Of a stretch of 64,000 nt of DNA, positions 54,204 to 62,805 are shown in pieces. Within the stretch, counting starts at the first letter, position 1. The number at the start of each line of letters is the position of its first letter. The position numbers and the translations under genes were made by a program. Below the pieces are notes generated by a model, which saw only the letters and a list, made by a program, of their open reading frames with translations, did no database searches and was not told the origin of the DNA. Origin of the DNA: Microbulbifer donghaiensis (lineage in GTDB: Bacteria; Pseudomonadota; Gammaproteobacteria; Pseudomonadales; Cellvibrionaceae); contig NZ_FQVA01000002.1 of assembly GCF_900129095.1 (NCBI RefSeq), positions 310,001 through 374,000 on the forward strand, in the 5' to 3' direction.

Positions 54204-55760
54204 ATGCAACACCGCGACGAGCCTTCAGAAGATATATCTCCGATACAGCCCGCAGATTTCAGCTTTGGCGCTGGCAACCCACAGAAAAAGACATCCACGG
54301 GCGCCTCCTCTGCCGTTAATGGGAAATTGGCAAACCCGCAGATTCGGTCCGCAATCGTCGGGGTTCTGCTATTGCTTGGCGTTGTCGGGGTTTTCTGGTT
54401 ACTCCCGCAGATGGTGGAAAAACCCGCAGCACAGCTTCCGACAATCTCGAAAACCGTACCGCAAAATCCGGGGCAGGCAAAAATACAGGCGTCCCCTTTC
54501 AGCGATGCCGAAATCGCACAGCAGCGCCGCGAGGTGCAAAAGGTGCTGCAGGAAATTCTGACGCTGAAAGAGGAATTGCAAGAGCGCCAAATCGAGACCT
54601 GGGCCAACGAGGATTTTTCCACCGCGCAGGCCCTGGCCGAGGAGGCAGACGGTATTTACCGGCAGCGTAACTTCAAATCGGCGCTGGATAAATATCGAGA
54701 ATCACTAGCCGCATTCCAGCAGCTGCGCGATGGCATTCCAGAGCGGATTGAAAAACACCTGGCCGCAGGTCACCAGGCTCTCGATAGTGGCGATGCAGAG
54801 GCCGCACACGAGGCTTTTGATCTGGTACTGACAATTTCCGAAGATCACCCACGGGGACTCAAAGGCAAGGCCCGAGCAGAACTATTGCCAGATGCCTGGC
54901 GCCATTTCACCGAAGGCAAACAGGCCTTTTCCGCTAATGATCTGGATACCGCGCGGGAAGCGCTGCAGCAGTCCCTGGCCGTGGATCCGCAAACCCGCCT
55001 CGCCAGCGAGCTACTGCCGAAAGTGCTGAGCGCCATCACCGAACGGGATTACAGTGCGGCGATGTCCGCCGGCTACGCCGCCATTGCCGAACAGGACTTT
55101 ACCTCGGCCAAGACAGCCTTTGAGCGCGCCCAGAAGCTCAAACCCAGCGCCGAAGAAGCTGGTATCGGGCTTCGCCAGGCGCGCAACGGCGCCGAGCAGA
55201 TCCGCGTCGACCAGTTATTCAGCAGTGCCCGCCAACAGGAGCAGACGGAAAACTGGCACGGCGCGGTGAAGAGCTATACAGCACTGCTCAAGCAGGATGG
55301 CAGCCTCGTCGCCGCGATTACCGGCAAGGCGCGCGCAGAAGCCAGGGCGCAACTGGATGATCAGTTACAGGACCTGCTGAAAGACCCCCTGACCCTGGGA
55401 ACCAGCAAGCGCAATCAGTTCGCACGCCAGGTTCTCGCCGATGCCCGGCAGCTCAACGCCGGTACCCCGCGCCTGCAACAACAGATAGAGGACCTGGAAA
55501 ACGCACTTACCCGGGCGCTGATCCCCCTGCCGGTAAGGTTCCGGTCGGACCGTAGCACCAGTGTCACCATTTACCACGTGGGCCGTTTGGGCAATTTCGA
55601 CCAGCGCGAGATCACGCTGAAACCCGGCCGCTATACGGCGGTAGGTACCCGAGAGGGATATCGCGACGTACGACAAGAGTTTACCGTCGTTCCCGGTGAA
55701 GAGACCCCGATCGTCGTTATTCAGTGCGGCGAAAAAATAATCGGCGCCAATAATGGTTAG
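54204..55760 (+). CDS. Inner-membrane TPR protein with C-terminal PEGA-like domain
   Basis: The 518-residue protein has a polar cytoplasmic N-terminus of about 48 residues, one membrane helix (IVGVLLLLGVVGVFWLLPQ, about residues 50-70), a coiled coil (about 105-140), TPR-like repeats from about 145 to 400 (FSTAQALAEEADGIYRQRNF, GYAAIAEQDFTSAKTAFERA), and a C-terminal beta-rich domain with LKPGRYTAVGTREGYRDV, which resembles PEGA domains. It should expose the repeats to the periplasm. GGAGCC precedes the ATG. Confidence 0.75.
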   Translation: MQHRDEPSEDISPIQPADFSFGAGNPQKKTSTGASSAVNGKLANPQIRSAIVGVLLLLGVVGVFWLLPQMVEKPAAQLPTISKTVPQNPGQAKIQASPFSDAEIAQQRREVQKVLQEILTLKEELQERQIETWANEDFSTAQALAEEADGIYRQRNFKSALDKYRESLAAFQQLRDGIPERIEKHLAAGHQALDSGDAEAAHEAFDLVLTISEDHPRGLKGKARAELLPDAWRHFTEGKQAFSANDLDTAREALQQSLAVDPQTRLASELLPKVLSAITERDYSAAMSAGYAAIAEQDFTSAKTAFERAQKLKPSAEEAGIGLRQARNGAEQIRVDQLFSSARQQEQTENWHGAVKSYTALLKQDGSLVAAITGKARAEARAQLDDQLQDLLKDPLTLGTSKRNQFARQVLADARQLNAGTPRLQQQIEDLENALTRALIPLPVRFRSDRSTSVTIYHVGRLGNFDQREITLKPGRYTAVGTREGYRDVRQEFTVVPGEETPIVVIQCGEKIIGANNG

Positions 55761-56042
55761 CACTCCGAACCCCGCCCACGAGTACCGATCAAAGACTGTA
55801 CGGTTCTTCGCAACTGCACAAAAGCTGGACGGAAACGCCAAGACGGTTAGCGCGAAAAGATGATTCCTATGCCAAACGACGCGCCAAAACCCATGCGGAT
55901 CACGCCAGCGAGCTAAGCTGTAGTGCACAGTGGAAGGCTTACTGGCCCGGCTCCGGCGCCGCCAGCTTTTCCTCAGCGCTAAGACAATGGCACCACTGCA
56001 ATTGCGATAAATCGATAAGTGCGCGGTAACAGGGAATCATAA
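55761..56042. other. Intergenic within the locus, nothing recognised
   Basis: About 280 bases between two genes of the locus. It may hold an internal promoter. No gene is supported. Confidence 0.4.
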
Positions 56043-58133
56043 ATGACAGCGAAGGAAGCGGTACCCGTTCGCGACAATGGTCCGGCGGAAGATGACTTCT
56101 CAATAATCGAGCCCGCAGGCTTTATACCGGTACAGGTAGAATCCGGCGGCAAGAGGCTTTTGCTGTCGCCGCGTGCACTCACTATCGCCGGCAGCCTCCT
56201 GTTGGGCATGCTTGCACTGGTCTACCTGCTGGTCGCGCGCTCACTGATCTTCGAAACCCAGCCCGCCGATGCCGACGTCAGTGTCAGCGGCTTAGCGCTG
56301 CCCCTCGGCGATGGACACCTGGTCCTGCCCGGCCATTACAGCTACACCATCAGCGCATCCGGTTACCTGCCGAAAAGCGGCGAGGTGGACGTGAGCAGCG
56401 ACGGTCACAGCCGCCATGTCGTTGCCCTGGAAAAAAAACCGGGACATTTACAGGTTGTCAGCGACCCTCCTGTAGCGCTTCGCATACTCGTCAACGGCAG
56501 CGACGTCCCGAGTGAAAACGGCCTGGCGAAAAATATTCCCGCCGGCACCAAGCGCATCACCGTGGTGACCGACCGCTACCTGCCCTACACACGGGAAGTG
56601 GAGATCGAGGGCCTCGACAACACCCAGCGGTTGCAGGCCAAACTGCGCCCGGCGTGGGCCAATGTGCGCATCAGCAGTAACCCGCCCGGCGCGACTGTGT
56701 CGGTCGGGGGCGAGGTGCTGGGCACCACCCCGCTGAACGCCGAGCTTATCCAGGGCGACAGACAGGTCAGCCTATCGCTGCCGGAATACAAGACTGTTGA
56801 GATCCCTGTGGCCGTCACCGCTGGAGTAGATCAAACCCTTGCACCGGTCGATCTCAGCGCCGCCGATGGCCTGTTGCGCGTGGTCAGCAAACCGGAAGGT
56901 GCCGGCGTCACCGTCGATGGCGAATTTCGCGGCCATACACCGCTGGAACTGGAACTGTCATCGGGCGGTCAGCACCAGCTGCGTTTCTTCAAGGATGGCT
57001 ACGCCTCGGTGGAACGCACCATCGACGTCGATGCGGGTGTCGAGCGGGATCTGAATATCACCCTGGACGCCGTATACGGCCGCGTACGCATTTCCAGCAG
57101 TCCGGCCGATGCCCAGGTCTTTATCGACGGCAGATTGGCGGGTGTTACCGGCGAAACATTCAATCTGCCGGCGCGCAGCCACAGCATCCTGGTGAGAAAA
57201 AGCGGCTACGTGGATTATGAAACAAGCGTAGTGCCCAGCTCCAAACTGGAACAGACCATTCGCGCCGTACTGCTGACTGCCGACGAGGCACGCTGGAGCA
57301 GGATCCCCACCGAAATCTCGCACCCGGCTGGCGGCGTCATGAAACTGATGCGGCCCAATGCACACTTCACCATGGGCTCCTCGCGCCGCGAACAGGGCCG
57401 GCGCGCCAATGAAGTTCTGCGACAAGTCGCGCTGGACCGGCCTTTCTATCTCGGCACCACCGAAGTGACCAACCGCGAATTCCGCCGCTTCAGGCGCATG
57501 CACAGCTCTAGTCACGTGAACGGCGTCAGTCTCGACAATGACAACCTGCCCGTGGTCAACGTCAGCTGGAGCGATGCCGCCATGTTCTGTAACTGGCTGA
57601 GCGAGCGAGACGGACTCTCCCCCGTCTACCTCACCGAACGCGGCAGCATCGTCGGCTTCGATGCCGGAGCAAACGGTTACCGCCTACCTACGGAAGCCGA
57701 ATGGGCCTGGGCGGCGCGCTATGAACAGGGGGCCATGCGCAAGTTCCCCTGGGGTGACGAGCTCCCGGTAAGGAGTAACTCCGGCAATTATGCCGACAAC
57801 AATGCGGCGCAGCTGGTTCCGGCCGTATTGCGTACCTACAGCGACCGCTACGCGGCCACCGCCCCGGTAGCCACGTACAGCCCCAATAGTCTCGGGCTCC
57901 ACGATCTCGGCGGCAACGTTTCCGAGTGGATTCACGATCTTTACACCATTGGCACCGGTCTATCGATGCGGCGCGAGGAGAACCCGGTGGGCCCACAGAA
58001 CGGGGACTATCACGTGATACGCGGCTCCAGCTGGCGCCACGCGGGGTTGACCGAACTGCGCCTGTCCTACCGCGATTATGGCGCCGAACCGCGCAACGAT
58101 GTCGGTTTCCGCATCGCGCGCTGGGTGAATTAG
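56043..58133 (+). CDS. Membrane-anchored protein with five PEGA repeats and a FGE/SUMF1-fold domain
   Basis: The 696-residue protein has a cytoplasmic start, one membrane helix (about 44-66), five PEGA repeats between about residues 70 and 415 (recurring forms: SSNPPGATVSVGGEVLGTTP, KPEGAGVTVDGEFRGHTPL, SSPADAQVFIDGRLAG), and a FGE-sulfatase/SUMF1 domain from about 429 (TMGSSRREQG, EVTNREFRRF, YRLPTEAEWAWAARY, LGGNVSEWIHD). The catalytic cysteine pair of true formylglycine-generating enzymes is absent: the region reads RGSSWRHAGLTELRLSYRD. It is therefore a binding or structural fold, not an FGE. Confidence 0.83.
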   Translation: MTAKEAVPVRDNGPAEDDFSIIEPAGFIPVQVESGGKRLLLSPRALTIAGSLLLGMLALVYLLVARSLIFETQPADADVSVSGLALPLGDGHLVLPGHYSYTISASGYLPKSGEVDVSSDGHSRHVVALEKKPGHLQVVSDPPVALRILVNGSDVPSENGLAKNIPAGTKRITVVTDRYLPYTREVEIEGLDNTQRLQAKLRPAWANVRISSNPPGATVSVGGEVLGTTPLNAELIQGDRQVSLSLPEYKTVEIPVAVTAGVDQTLAPVDLSAADGLLRVVSKPEGAGVTVDGEFRGHTPLELELSSGGQHQLRFFKDGYASVERTIDVDAGVERDLNITLDAVYGRVRISSSPADAQVFIDGRLAGVTGETFNLPARSHSILVRKSGYVDYETSVVPSSKLEQTIRAVLLTADEARWSRIPTEISHPAGGVMKLMRPNAHFTMGSSRREQGRRANEVLRQVALDRPFYLGTTEVTNREFRRFRRMHSSSHVNGVSLDNDNLPVVNVSWSDAAMFCNWLSERDGLSPVYLTERGSIVGFDAGANGYRLPTEAEWAWAARYEQGAMRKFPWGDELPVRSNSGNYADNNAAQLVPAVLRTYSDRYAATAPVATYSPNSLGLHDLGGNVSEWIHDLYTIGTGLSMRREENPVGPQNGDYHVIRGSSWRHAGLTELRLSYRDYGAEPRNDVGFRIARWVN

Positions 58134-58143
58134 GAGAGCAGAT

Positions 58144-58350
58144 ATGAAATGGACCCTTATTTTGCTCAGCTTGCTGTACCTATCATTTCCACTCTCCGCC
58201 CAGGAGCAGCCACAGGAACAGGAAGAAGAACCGGTTAAGGTGGCGCAGGCCAAACCCGATAAGGAGACCGAGAAATCCGACGCAGATGATTACAAAGCTT
58301 CCGAGGAAATCTCCGAGGACCTGTCGGTTTCCTACCCGGTCGACATTTAG
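58144..58350 (+). CDS. Tiny acidic secreted protein
   Basis: The 68-residue protein has a signal peptide (LILLSLLYLSFPLSAQEQ) and a highly charged mature part of about 50 residues rich in Glu, Lys and Asp, ending in SVSYPVDI. It has no known family. Its position between the PEGA/FGE gene and the motor gene, with short gaps of 10 and 27 bases, indicates it belongs to the operon. GGAG lies before the ATG. Confidence 0.7.
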   Translation: MKWTLILLSLLYLSFPLSAQEQPQEQEEEPVKVAQAKPDKETEKSDADDYKASEEISEDLSVSYPVDI

Positions 58351-58377
58351 TGGGCGAACACTAGAAAGAGAACGATT

Positions 58378-59172
58378 ATGAAATTCAAATCCTCCGACTT
58401 TATCTTCCAGCTGTTCGCGCTACTCGGTGCGATCATTCTGGTCCACGCAATTTATGTTGCCATTATCAGACCCAACGCGGATGCCCTGATCGAAGAGCAG
58501 CTGGCCAGGGAGGCCGCGGGGGAGACCTATATACAGCAACGGTCACTCTATATCGTCATGCGCGACTATGAGCAGGAAGCCTGTTTTGTGCTGATGCTCT
58601 GGGCCTTCGCCATAATGGGACTGAAAGCGCGCCGCAGCATGCGGGAGCGGCAGCTGCTGGACAAGGCGCTGCTGAATGTCAGCGAGGGAACCCCCATACT
58701 CCCGGAGGACGCACGGGATCTATCCAGGCCCATACAGGCTCTGCCGGAAGAGGAGCGGAACTTCCTCCTGCCGCGCGCGCTACTGACCGCCCTGCAGAGA
58801 TTCGGCTCTACCAGAAATGTCGCCGCCGTCTCCAACTCCGTAAAGGAAGTCTGTGAAACAGAGGGCGACCGACTCGATTCGGAACTGGCCATGGTTCGCT
58901 ACATCACCTGGGCCATACCCTCCATCGGATTTATTGGCACCGTGCGCGGTATCGGCGAAGCGCTGTCACAGGCGCACCGCGCCGTGGAGGGCGATATTGC
59001 CGGCGTCACCGTGAGCCTGGGTGTCGCCTTCAACTCCACGTTTATCGCCCTGGTCATCAGTATCGTCATCATGTTCTTCACCCATCAGTTGCAGCTGATG
59101 CAGGAGAGGCTGGTGCTGGATACCCAAAACTACTGTGACAACAATCTGCTGCGGTTCTTGAAGGTCAGTTAG
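58378..59172 (+). CDS. MotA/TolQ/ExbB-type proton channel protein
   Basis: The 264-residue protein has four predicted membrane helices (about 8-28, 62-80, 180-200, 215-240), with the family core VRYITWAIPSIGFIGTVRGIGEAL and VTVSLGVAFNSTFIALVISIVIM. These match the proton-channel region of MotA/TolQ/ExbB, which form pentamers around two B subunits. The only candidates for B subunits nearby are the two VWA proteins downstream. A long cytoplasmic loop lies between helices 2 and 3. AAGAGA precedes the ATG. Confidence 0.87.
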   Translation: MKFKSSDFIFQLFALLGAIILVHAIYVAIIRPNADALIEEQLAREAAGETYIQQRSLYIVMRDYEQEACFVLMLWAFAIMGLKARRSMRERQLLDKALLNVSEGTPILPEDARDLSRPIQALPEEERNFLLPRALLTALQRFGSTRNVAAVSNSVKEVCETEGDRLDSELAMVRYITWAIPSIGFIGTVRGIGEALSQAHRAVEGDIAGVTVSLGVAFNSTFIALVISIVIMFFTHQLQLMQERLVLDTQNYCDNNLLRFLKVS

Positions 59173-59257
59173 CAGGAGCAGTTCGCAGGCAGAGACAACC
59201 GCTCTCCTGCAGGAAAATTCAGTCGATGCGGTAACTTGCAGAAAGAGGAATTAGCAG

Positions 59258-60562
59258 ATGGGACAAGGAGTCCTGGAAATCAACGACAGTGGTCTGCGCG
59301 TCTTTGTCGGCATGGATGAAGTCTTGGAAAGTCCCGGTGTCGCCGTCATTGAACATCAACAGATTCTGGTCGGAACGGCTGCACTGATGCGGGCCCGCAG
59401 CCACCCAACCCGGGTGAACAACCAATTCTGGCGCCGCCTGAGCCTGGAGTCTCTGAAATCCGAGAATGTACGCTGCCGCCACCACGCGGACCTGGCTTAC
59501 TGCCACCTACACGAGATTTCCGAGCACTGTGACCTACCCGACGAAGTGATGCTGGCGGTACCGGGCAATTTCACTCGCGAACAACTGGCACTACTGCTGG
59601 GGATCATCAAAGAGAGCCCGATCAATGCCGTTGGCATGGTCGATGCGGCCACCGCCTGTATCGGCAACCTGGCTCCGCGCGGCGCCCACCTCCACATTGA
59701 ACTGCAGCTCCACCAGACGCTGGTCAGCCGCGTCGCTGTGCACGAGCAGGCCGTGCTGGACATTGCTGAAACGGTAAACGACGCGGGAACCCTGAACTTC
59801 CTGGATGCCTGGGCACGGGTCTTCACCGATGCGTTCATCATGCAGTGCCGCTTCGATCCATTGTATTCGGCGGAAGCAGAGCAACAGCTCTACGATATGA
59901 TGCCGCAGTGGGTAAGTCGGGCCATGCGCCAGGGCGAAGTGATGGCCGAGCTGGACGACCGCACCGCTAAAGTCAGCCTGCGCCAGCTGCAGGACGCCAG
60001 CACGCCGATTCTGTCGCGGGTACGCGCGATGATCGAGAACCTTGGCGAATCCAACAGCGTGGTGTTTGTCTCCCACCGCTGGGCGGAAATTCCCGGCGGC
60101 GCCCAGCTGGCTGAGCGCATTCACCTGCTGCCACACAACTGTGTCGCCCAGGCCGTCGCCAAGCGCTGGGGGGAAATTCACAGCGAAACCGCCGCACTGC
60201 GGATGGTCAATGCGTTGAGCGCCGCACCGGCCAACGAGGTTGCGGTGCAGGTCAACGCTGCCGCGGAAGCGGCTGCCACACACCTGCTGTTTGGGCACCG
60301 CGCTCTCGCCGCGCAACAACCCCTGTTTGTGTTCTGGCACGAGGACAAGTTCAGCGTTACCCCCACGCCACCGGATCATCCCGCCGCCACCATCACCAGC
60401 CATGCCGGCAAACTTGCCCTGCGAGTAGACGCCGGCACCCGCCTGATGCTGAACGGTGAGGAAATTGCCGCCCCGGTAAACCTTAGTGCCGGTGACAGAA
60501 TCGGAGTTGCGGATTTCGACGACGTGATCACCGCAATCAGCGTGGAGCAATATGGCGCGTAA
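59258..60562 (+). CDS. Cytoplasmic actin/Hsp70-fold-like protein with FHA-like C-terminus
   Basis: The 434-residue protein has no signal or membrane segment. The first about 160 residues resemble ASKHA ATPases: LEINDSGLRVFVGMDEV as a degenerate phosphate-1 strand, EVMLAVPGNFTREQLALLLG like the Hsp70 VPAYF helix, and NAVGMVDAATACIGNLAP before a strand. The glycine-rich ATP loops are poorly kept, so nucleotide binding is uncertain. The last about 75 residues (TRLMLNGEEIAAPVNLSAGD) look like an FHA domain. AGAGGAATT precedes the ATG. Its end overlaps the first VWA gene by 11 bases. Confidence 0.6.
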   Translation: MGQGVLEINDSGLRVFVGMDEVLESPGVAVIEHQQILVGTAALMRARSHPTRVNNQFWRRLSLESLKSENVRCRHHADLAYCHLHEISEHCDLPDEVMLAVPGNFTREQLALLLGIIKESPINAVGMVDAATACIGNLAPRGAHLHIELQLHQTLVSRVAVHEQAVLDIAETVNDAGTLNFLDAWARVFTDAFIMQCRFDPLYSAEAEQQLYDMMPQWVSRAMRQGEVMAELDDRTAKVSLRQLQDASTPILSRVRAMIENLGESNSVVFVSHRWAEIPGGAQLAERIHLLPHNCVAQAVAKRWGEIHSETAALRMVNALSAAPANEVAVQVNAAAEAAATHLLFGHRALAAQQPLFVFWHEDKFSVTPTPPDHPAATITSHAGKLALRVDAGTRLMLNGEEIAAPVNLSAGDRIGVADFDDVITAISVEQYGA

Positions 60563-61634
60563 GAAACGTCGGTTTTCCACATTCAGCCTGTCGTTCCTCG
60601 ACATCATGTCCTGTGGTTTTGGCGCAGTGGCTTTGATCTTCCTGATCATCAAGCACGGCTCAGACCACGAAATTGAGGTCGAGACGCAGGACCTGAGCGC
60701 TGAGGTCAACCTGCTGCAGGAAGAAGTGGAATTCGGTCGCGAGCACCTGGTGCTGGCCCGCAACACCCTGGATATAACCAGTGACGAACTGGCCGAAGCA
60801 CAGGGCCTTGCGCGCCGGATCATCGAACAGATAGAGGCCGTAAAGGGCAACATCGCCGAGATCGACAGTACTGACGAAGAAGAGGACATCAAGCGCTTAC
60901 AGGAAAAGCTGAAAAAGCTCGAGCAGGCGAAAAAAGACCTGGAAGAGGAAAACAAGAAACTTGGTAACAATGTGCGCAAGTATGTTGGAGACGGCGACCG
61001 CCAGTACCTCACCGGTCTGCGCCTGGGGGGCGACCGCATTCTGATCTTGCTCGACTCCTCTGCCAGCATGCTCGGCGACGAACTTATCAAGGTTATCCGC
61101 ACACGCAATATGTCGTCGCGGGTCAAGCGGGAAACCGAAAAATGGCGCCGCGCGGTCAATACGGTTTCCTGGTTGACGGCACAATTCCCCCAGGACAGCC
61201 AATACCAGATCTTTACATTCAACACCAATTTCCGCGCCGCTATTTCCGGCACGGAGGACCGCTGGCTGAACGTGGATGATCGCGACCAACTGGATCAGGC
61301 GATCAAGGAACTGGGTAAGATAGTGCCGGACGGTGGCACCAGCCTGGAACGGGTGTTCAATGGGATCAACGGCATGTCGCCACTGCCGGACAATATCATC
61401 CTCATCACCGACGGCCTACCCACCCAGGGCATGAAAAAGCCGCGCGCTACCACCATTTCCGGGCGTGACCGGCGCGACCTTTTCAAGCGTGCTGTCAGGG
61501 TGCTGCCGAAAAATGTGCCGGTCAATGTCATTCTCGCGCCCATGGAGGGGGACCCTTTCGCCGCCAGCGAATTCTGGAAACTCGCCATGGAAACCCAGGG
61601 TTCCTTCCTTGCTCCATCGAGGGACTGGCCATGA
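60552..61634 (+). CDS. VWA-domain protein with ExbD/MotB-like N-terminal helix, copy 1
   Basis: The 360-residue protein starts with a basic patch (MARKKRRFSTF), a membrane helix introduced by SFLDIMSCGFGAVALIFLII (about residues 14-33), a coiled coil (about 45-145), and a VWA domain with a full MIDAS: LLDSSASM, DGGTSLERV, ITDGLP. An aspartate at the helix start matches the proton-carrying residue of ExbD/TolR/MotB. It should sit in the inner membrane with the VWA domain in the periplasm. It overlaps the upstream gene by 11 bases (GGAGCAAT before ATG). Confidence 0.85.
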   Translation: MARKKRRFSTFSLSFLDIMSCGFGAVALIFLIIKHGSDHEIEVETQDLSAEVNLLQEEVEFGREHLVLARNTLDITSDELAEAQGLARRIIEQIEAVKGNIAEIDSTDEEEDIKRLQEKLKKLEQAKKDLEEENKKLGNNVRKYVGDGDRQYLTGLRLGGDRILILLDSSASMLGDELIKVIRTRNMSSRVKRETEKWRRAVNTVSWLTAQFPQDSQYQIFTFNTNFRAAISGTEDRWLNVDDRDQLDQAIKELGKIVPDGGTSLERVFNGINGMSPLPDNIILITDGLPTQGMKKPRATTISGRDRRDLFKRAVRVLPKNVPVNVILAPMEGDPFAASEFWKLAMETQGSFLAPSRDWP

Positions 61635-61699
61635 GGGCACATCGAGAAATCGTCACGAGCGAGTGGCTGGTGGTGGGCGCCCGAGCGCTGGAAGCGGAG

Positions 61700-61713
61700 T
61701 GTACTTTAGTACA
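61700..61713. repeat. Inverted repeat inside a REP-like palindrome
   Basis: TGTACT-TT-AGTACA is the centre of an imperfect, roughly 70-base palindrome (about 61675-61745) between the two VWA genes. It looks like a dispersed intergenic REP-type element and may end or stabilise part of the mRNA. Confidence 0.55.
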
Positions 61714-61776
61714 TGAGCAATCCGAGCACCGCCGGACGCCGCCAGGCGCACGCGCAGTAGATTTATGGAGGTGCCC

Positions 61777-62781
61777 ATGAGGCGCAACCGCAATAAACGA
61801 GGGCAGGAAGAGTTCAGCATCTCCTTTCTCGACGTCATCTGCTGTGGCTTCGGCGCCATCGTGCTATTGCTGATGATCGCCAAGACGGCGGAACCGGTTA
61901 TTCTCGAGGAATCCGAAATTGACTTGGAGGGCCAGGTCAGGGAGCTGCAACAGCAGCTGGCTGAAATTCGCGGTGAAACCAGCGTCCTGAACCGAGACCT
62001 CAACGCCAAGCGCGAACAGCTGGATATCGAGCGCCTGCGCATCGCCAACCTGCGCGGCGAACTCGATTCTCTGCAGGCCCTTTATGCCAGCAAAACGGAA
62101 GGCCAGAGCGAAGAGGGCAAACTCAAGGGCGAACTGACCGTGGCGCTGCAGAGCATGACTGATGAAATGCGCCGCCTTCTCGGTGAGAATTACCAGCGCA
62201 AGAACAATGTCATCGGCGGCATCCCCGTAGACAGTGAGTATATCCTGTTCATCATCGACACCTCCGGCAGTATGTTCAATTACGGATGGGACAGAATGAT
62301 GAACGAGATGGTCAATACGCTCGACCTCTACCCGAACGTTAAGGGCATTCAGGTAATGAATGACATGGGGGACTATATGTTCTCCAACTATCGCAACAAA
62401 TGGATTCCTGATACCGCCGGACGCAGGCAGGCGATTCTGGAGCGACTCCGGTCGTGGAATCCTTTCAGTAACTCGAGTCCCGTCGAAGGCATTCAAAAAG
62501 CGGTCCGCAGTTTCTACGACCCGAACAAGAAAATCAGCATCTACGTACTCGGGGATGAATTCACCGGAAAGTCCATCCGCAACGTAATGCTTGCGGTGGA
62601 TCGAGTGAACGCGCAGCATGGTGAGGCCAAGCGCAACGTGCGCATACACGCGATCGGGTTTCCGATACAGTTTTCCCGCCCACCACACCTGCAGACCACC
62701 GGCCTGAGATTTGCCGCCTTGATGCGTGAACTGACTTATCGCAATGGCGGTACATTTGTCGGATTAAACGATTTTCGATAG
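61777..62781 (+). CDS. VWA-domain protein with ExbD/MotB-like N-terminal helix, copy 2
   Basis: The 334-residue protein has the same plan as copy 1: basic start (MRRNRNKRGQEEF), helix SISFLDVICCGFGAIVLLLM (about residues 14-33) with the matching aspartate, coiled coil (about 45-110), and a VWA domain with IIDTSGSMF and LGDEFTG; the threonine position of the MIDAS is probably a serine (NSSPVEGI). ATG at 61777 has GGAGG five bases upstream; an ATG at 61765 overlaps that site. Copy 1 and 2 may form a heterodimer. Confidence 0.85.
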   Translation: MRRNRNKRGQEEFSISFLDVICCGFGAIVLLLMIAKTAEPVILEESEIDLEGQVRELQQQLAEIRGETSVLNRDLNAKREQLDIERLRIANLRGELDSLQALYASKTEGQSEEGKLKGELTVALQSMTDEMRRLLGENYQRKNNVIGGIPVDSEYILFIIDTSGSMFNYGWDRMMNEMVNTLDLYPNVKGIQVMNDMGDYMFSNYRNKWIPDTAGRRQAILERLRSWNPFSNSSPVEGIQKAVRSFYDPNKKISIYVLGDEFTGKSIRNVMLAVDRVNAQHGEAKRNVRIHAIGFPIQFSRPPHLQTTGLRFAALMRELTYRNGGTFVGLNDFR

Positions 62782-62805
62782 CCGAGAGCAATCGGGGAGA
62801 CGAAC

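Noticed and set aside
56043-58133. Active formylglycine-generating enzyme for a sulfatase
   Set aside because: The cysteine pair needed for catalysis is missing and no sulfatase gene is nearby.
59591-61252. 553-codon minus-strand frame opposite the ASKHA-like and first VWA genes
   Set aside because: The plus-strand genes have ribosome sites, overlap correctly and carry family motifs; the minus frame has none.
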